A stretch of 64,000 nt of DNA from Warburgia ugandensis. Lineage: Eukaryota; Streptophyta; Magnoliopsida; Canellales; Canellaceae. Shown here piece after piece: positions 61,740-64,000 of the stretch. A model generated the notes under the pieces. It was not told where the DNA came from. It was given only the letters and a program-made list of their open reading frames with translations, and ran no database searches. The stretch spans positions 46,018,001 through 46,082,000 of the forward strand of contig CP141127.1 of NCBI GenBank assembly GCA_035236585.1, read 5' to 3'. The position numbers and the translations under genes are program-made. Position 1 is the first letter of the stretch; the number at the start of each line of letters is the position of its first letter.

Positions 61740-64000
61740 TGCGACGACCCGGGTTTTCTCATGCATTTTTAAATGCAATGTCTAATTTCCTAAGGCAGGA
61801 TGCATCCCTATTTAAAAACCATTTTATAAAAACCATGCAATGTAGCGGAAAACCTTTAGTTTTAAACTCATTTTTGAAAACCCCGGGTGTCATTTGCTTT
61901 CACAACAACTAAGGTAGTTTTTGAAAAATTTCAGAAATCATAAATGTTTTTCCCCAGGTCTTTCCAGTCACAATGCACAGCCCATCTGTAACTAAGTACA
62001 AACACATGTCCAAAGGGTTGAGAGTTTACTTACATGTGTATTTGTTTCCTTTTGGATTCACTTGCTCATAGCACTAACATAGATGTCCTCTTTTTGTGAG
62101 TGAAGCTGTCCTGAACCATGATATATACGGACGTATCCTGTCCTTGAGTACTTACTGATGTCTGAAAAATGTTAAGGATTGGGTGAGTATATAATATACT
62201 CAGTAAGAGCCTATCACTACTAGTTTTATAAATGTATGAGAAGTTTTTAAAATCATATGCTCATTCAAAACATGCGTATGTTTGAATACTCGAGTTCAAT
62301 ATCAGTATAAGAATCCATAATCAAATGAAATTCAAAATATGTGTATGTTTGAAATACTTGAGTTCAATATCAGTATAAGAATCCATAATCAACTGAAATT
62401 CAAAATATGCGTATGTTAGAAATACTCGAGTTCAATATCAGTATAAGAATCCATAATCAACTGAAATTCTCATGACTTAAAAAATCACATAATCCAAAAC
62501 TGAAAGTATCATATATATATGATGACATCATGATAAGCAATAGATGCTTCATGGAGTCCAACTCATGGACCTCTAGTATGGTATGGTCGACCAACCTCAT
62601 ATCATGCTATATGAAATGCACATAACTCATCAAACCATAGGGTCCACTATGCCCACGACCTCCTCGCTGTGTGGTCCCCGGGTACCTGAGGACACTCGGT
62701 CATAGCCTCCACGGGGCCTATGACACGTCGACCCAGTGCCGTGACACCAGTGGTAGCCCCCTGTACCACATGCAGTCGACGTAGGGACTTGCCTCTTTTT
62801 GGGCGTGGTACCCATCCACCTATTAGTGGTAGAGGCTGGGTGGCCAACCCAGACCCCTCAGCATAGCACCCACGGGCTTACTTGCCCAAATCACATAAGA
62901 TAAGTTAAAACCTTCTGTTAAAACTTGTCCTCTTTTGGGTCCCTCACAACTGCCTGGCCCTCGGCACTCCAGCATCTTTTGGCAACCCTCAAGGACATGC
63001 AATCTTTGCAAGTACTTAAATCATGCAATGCATGCACTTGTTTGCAACACATATATGTGCATAATGTATATGCAGTCATTTCAAAACATGGCTATGTACA
63101 AAGCTTTTAACATGCATGCTACATTAATTCATGCAAATCAAGTCATATATCTAAAACATATGTTCTCAAAATAACAATAGTTCTTTTAAAAGAATCTAAT
63201 AGTGATAGAGCACCTACCTGACTAGGTCGCGTTAACCCTCTTGTCCTCGTACGCTCCTGAACATGGTTTGGGGATTCAAGGTTAGTTTAGCCTATCTTTT
63301 ATGGGTCTAGAGTAGTTGGGTCTGATTACTTAGGCATTAGGGGTCCATCCCTATGCCTATGGGTGTCCTAAGGTCCTAATTGGGCCTTGGTATCGTCAGT
63401 TTTCCAAAGTTCTAGTGGCCACGTGCCACCATCCTATTCTAAGGGTCATGCCCTCCTTTAATTGGGCCTTGATCAGGGATTTTATGGTTTGGATGTGTCC
63501 GTGTCGTAGAGACGGACACAAGACCCTTTGCGGCGCCTCAATCGAAGCTCTAGATCTCAAGTTATAAGTGTTTTAGTATTGTATGTACATAGAGTCTTAA
63601 AGACAAAAAAACTGGAATGCTAGGGCGCTGCGCGTTTACGACGTGCGCCCTGCTTCCTTAAGTAACAAAAAAATTCAATGTGTGTTAGCGCATTGCGCGT
63701 CTGCGGCGTGTGCCTCGGCGGGCGCATCTACAGATGCGCGCGACAACTCCGCCCGTTTGTCCCTTTAGCGGGCGCGTCCCTGGATGCGCCCGTTTGGTTT
63801 TTCAAACGGACGTCGACCTGCGTCGATGTGGGACGTTCCTATTGGATCGTCCCGCCCGTTAGAGACCTAGGTCGTCCTCAGGTCACCCTAGTTCGGCCCT
63901 GTCGAACTAGTGCGGCCCTGGGGACGTCCCAGGGTCCTTGGTGGCTCTCCCAGGCTCCGTTTTGCATGGTTTTTCATGCAAAAACTTAGGGGAATTGAGC
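61740..64000 (-). mobile_element. LTR H (B/C/G family), running off the window
   Basis: The left border TGCGACGACCCGGGTTTTC (canonical TGTGACG) is preceded by ATGAA, a possible target duplication whose partner lies beyond the window. The block order is the reverse of C and G: the end block, CTCAGTA(A/G)GAG, the AGTGGTAGCCCCCTGTACC block at about 62748, then GGGTCCCTCACAACTGCCTGGC and a CpG-rich part. The last ~40 bases match the complement of about 49620-49670 in G. There is no coding sequence. Confidence 0.85.
62265..62470. repeat. 68-bp tandem triplication in LTR H
   Basis: GAGTTCAATATCAGTATAAG recurs at 62292, 62360 and 62428, a constant 68-bp period. The related LTRs B, C and G have this block once, so the triplication is private to H. 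Confidence 0.93.

Noticed and set aside
1..64000. Endogenous virus, tRNA, rRNA or ordinary host gene
   Set aside because: I found no RT/RNase H, coat or movement protein motif, no tRNA or rRNA signature, and no exon set outside the CACTA genes.

Overview
This window is heterochromatin-like nuclear DNA from a flowering plant with a large, retrotransposon-rich genome. Evidence for this is the AT-rich sequence with islands of CpG-rich LTR sequence, long Ty3/gypsy-type LTRs with plant tRNA primer sites (a decayed tRNA-Asp type and a tRNA-iMet type), and a CACTA (En/Spm) DNA transposon with plant-type tnp2 and Ulp1-bearing genes. I cannot name the species. I see no intact host gene, tRNA, rRNA or CRISPR array. 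Almost all open frames are chance frames in repeats. The only real protein-coding sequence is two decayed CACTA genes on the minus strand. Layout, left to right: (1) 1-10540 is a patchwork of old minus-strand LTRs of a TGATAAG-starting family, split by a 4.46-kb solo LTR (F1, 5405-9863, target duplication ATATC). (2) 10541-11975 and 39367-40510 are the two halves of one LTR-like sequence (W) split by a 27.4-kb CACTA element (11976-39363, target duplication TAA). A homologous unsplit copy at 58.2-61.7 kb supplies the empty site. (3) Inside the CACTA lie: subterminal repeats interrupted by solo LTR A (12188-20329, duplication AAAAG), which itself holds two head-opposed solo LTRs B (13602-16408, ATGAC) and C (16917-19633, CATGT); an LTR retrotransposon remnant D (20695-25310) inserted in a 117-bp tandem array; a decayed gene with Transposase_24, DUF8039 and Ulp1 cysteine-protease parts (about 26530-29660, minus); an LTR-like fragment (to 33721); a second copy of subterminal sequence (about 33725-34110); and a decayed tnp2 transposase gene (34400-37605, minus). 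(4) 40511-42922 is the 3' part of a plus-strand gypsy LTR with a decayed tRNA-Asp primer site and leader. (5) 42928-58129 is LTR retrotransposon E (target duplication AAGAG), with two LTRs of about 3.3 kb, intact primer and polypurine sites, and an internal region of only 571 bp. Its 5' LTR is split by F2 (43460-48393, CTACA) and by G (49040-52035, ATTTA), and the intact 3' LTR supplies both empty sites. G ends in a small TRIM-like element flush with its target duplication, so G looks chimeric. (6) 58135-61739 is a minus-strand LTR, followed by H (61740 to the window end), a further copy of the B/C/G LTR family. How the parts relate: the CACTA genes would once have supplied transposase (tnp2) and an accessory Ulp1-containing protein acting on the terminal and subterminal repeats. 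The retroelements here are solo LTRs or non-coding and would have needed proteins from elsewhere. At least ten insertion events can be ordered from the nesting. The most unusual points are the B/C inverted pair, the chimeric G/TRIM unit, the very small internal region of E, a promoter-region motif shared by different LTR families, and a duplicated subterminal block inside the CACTA.
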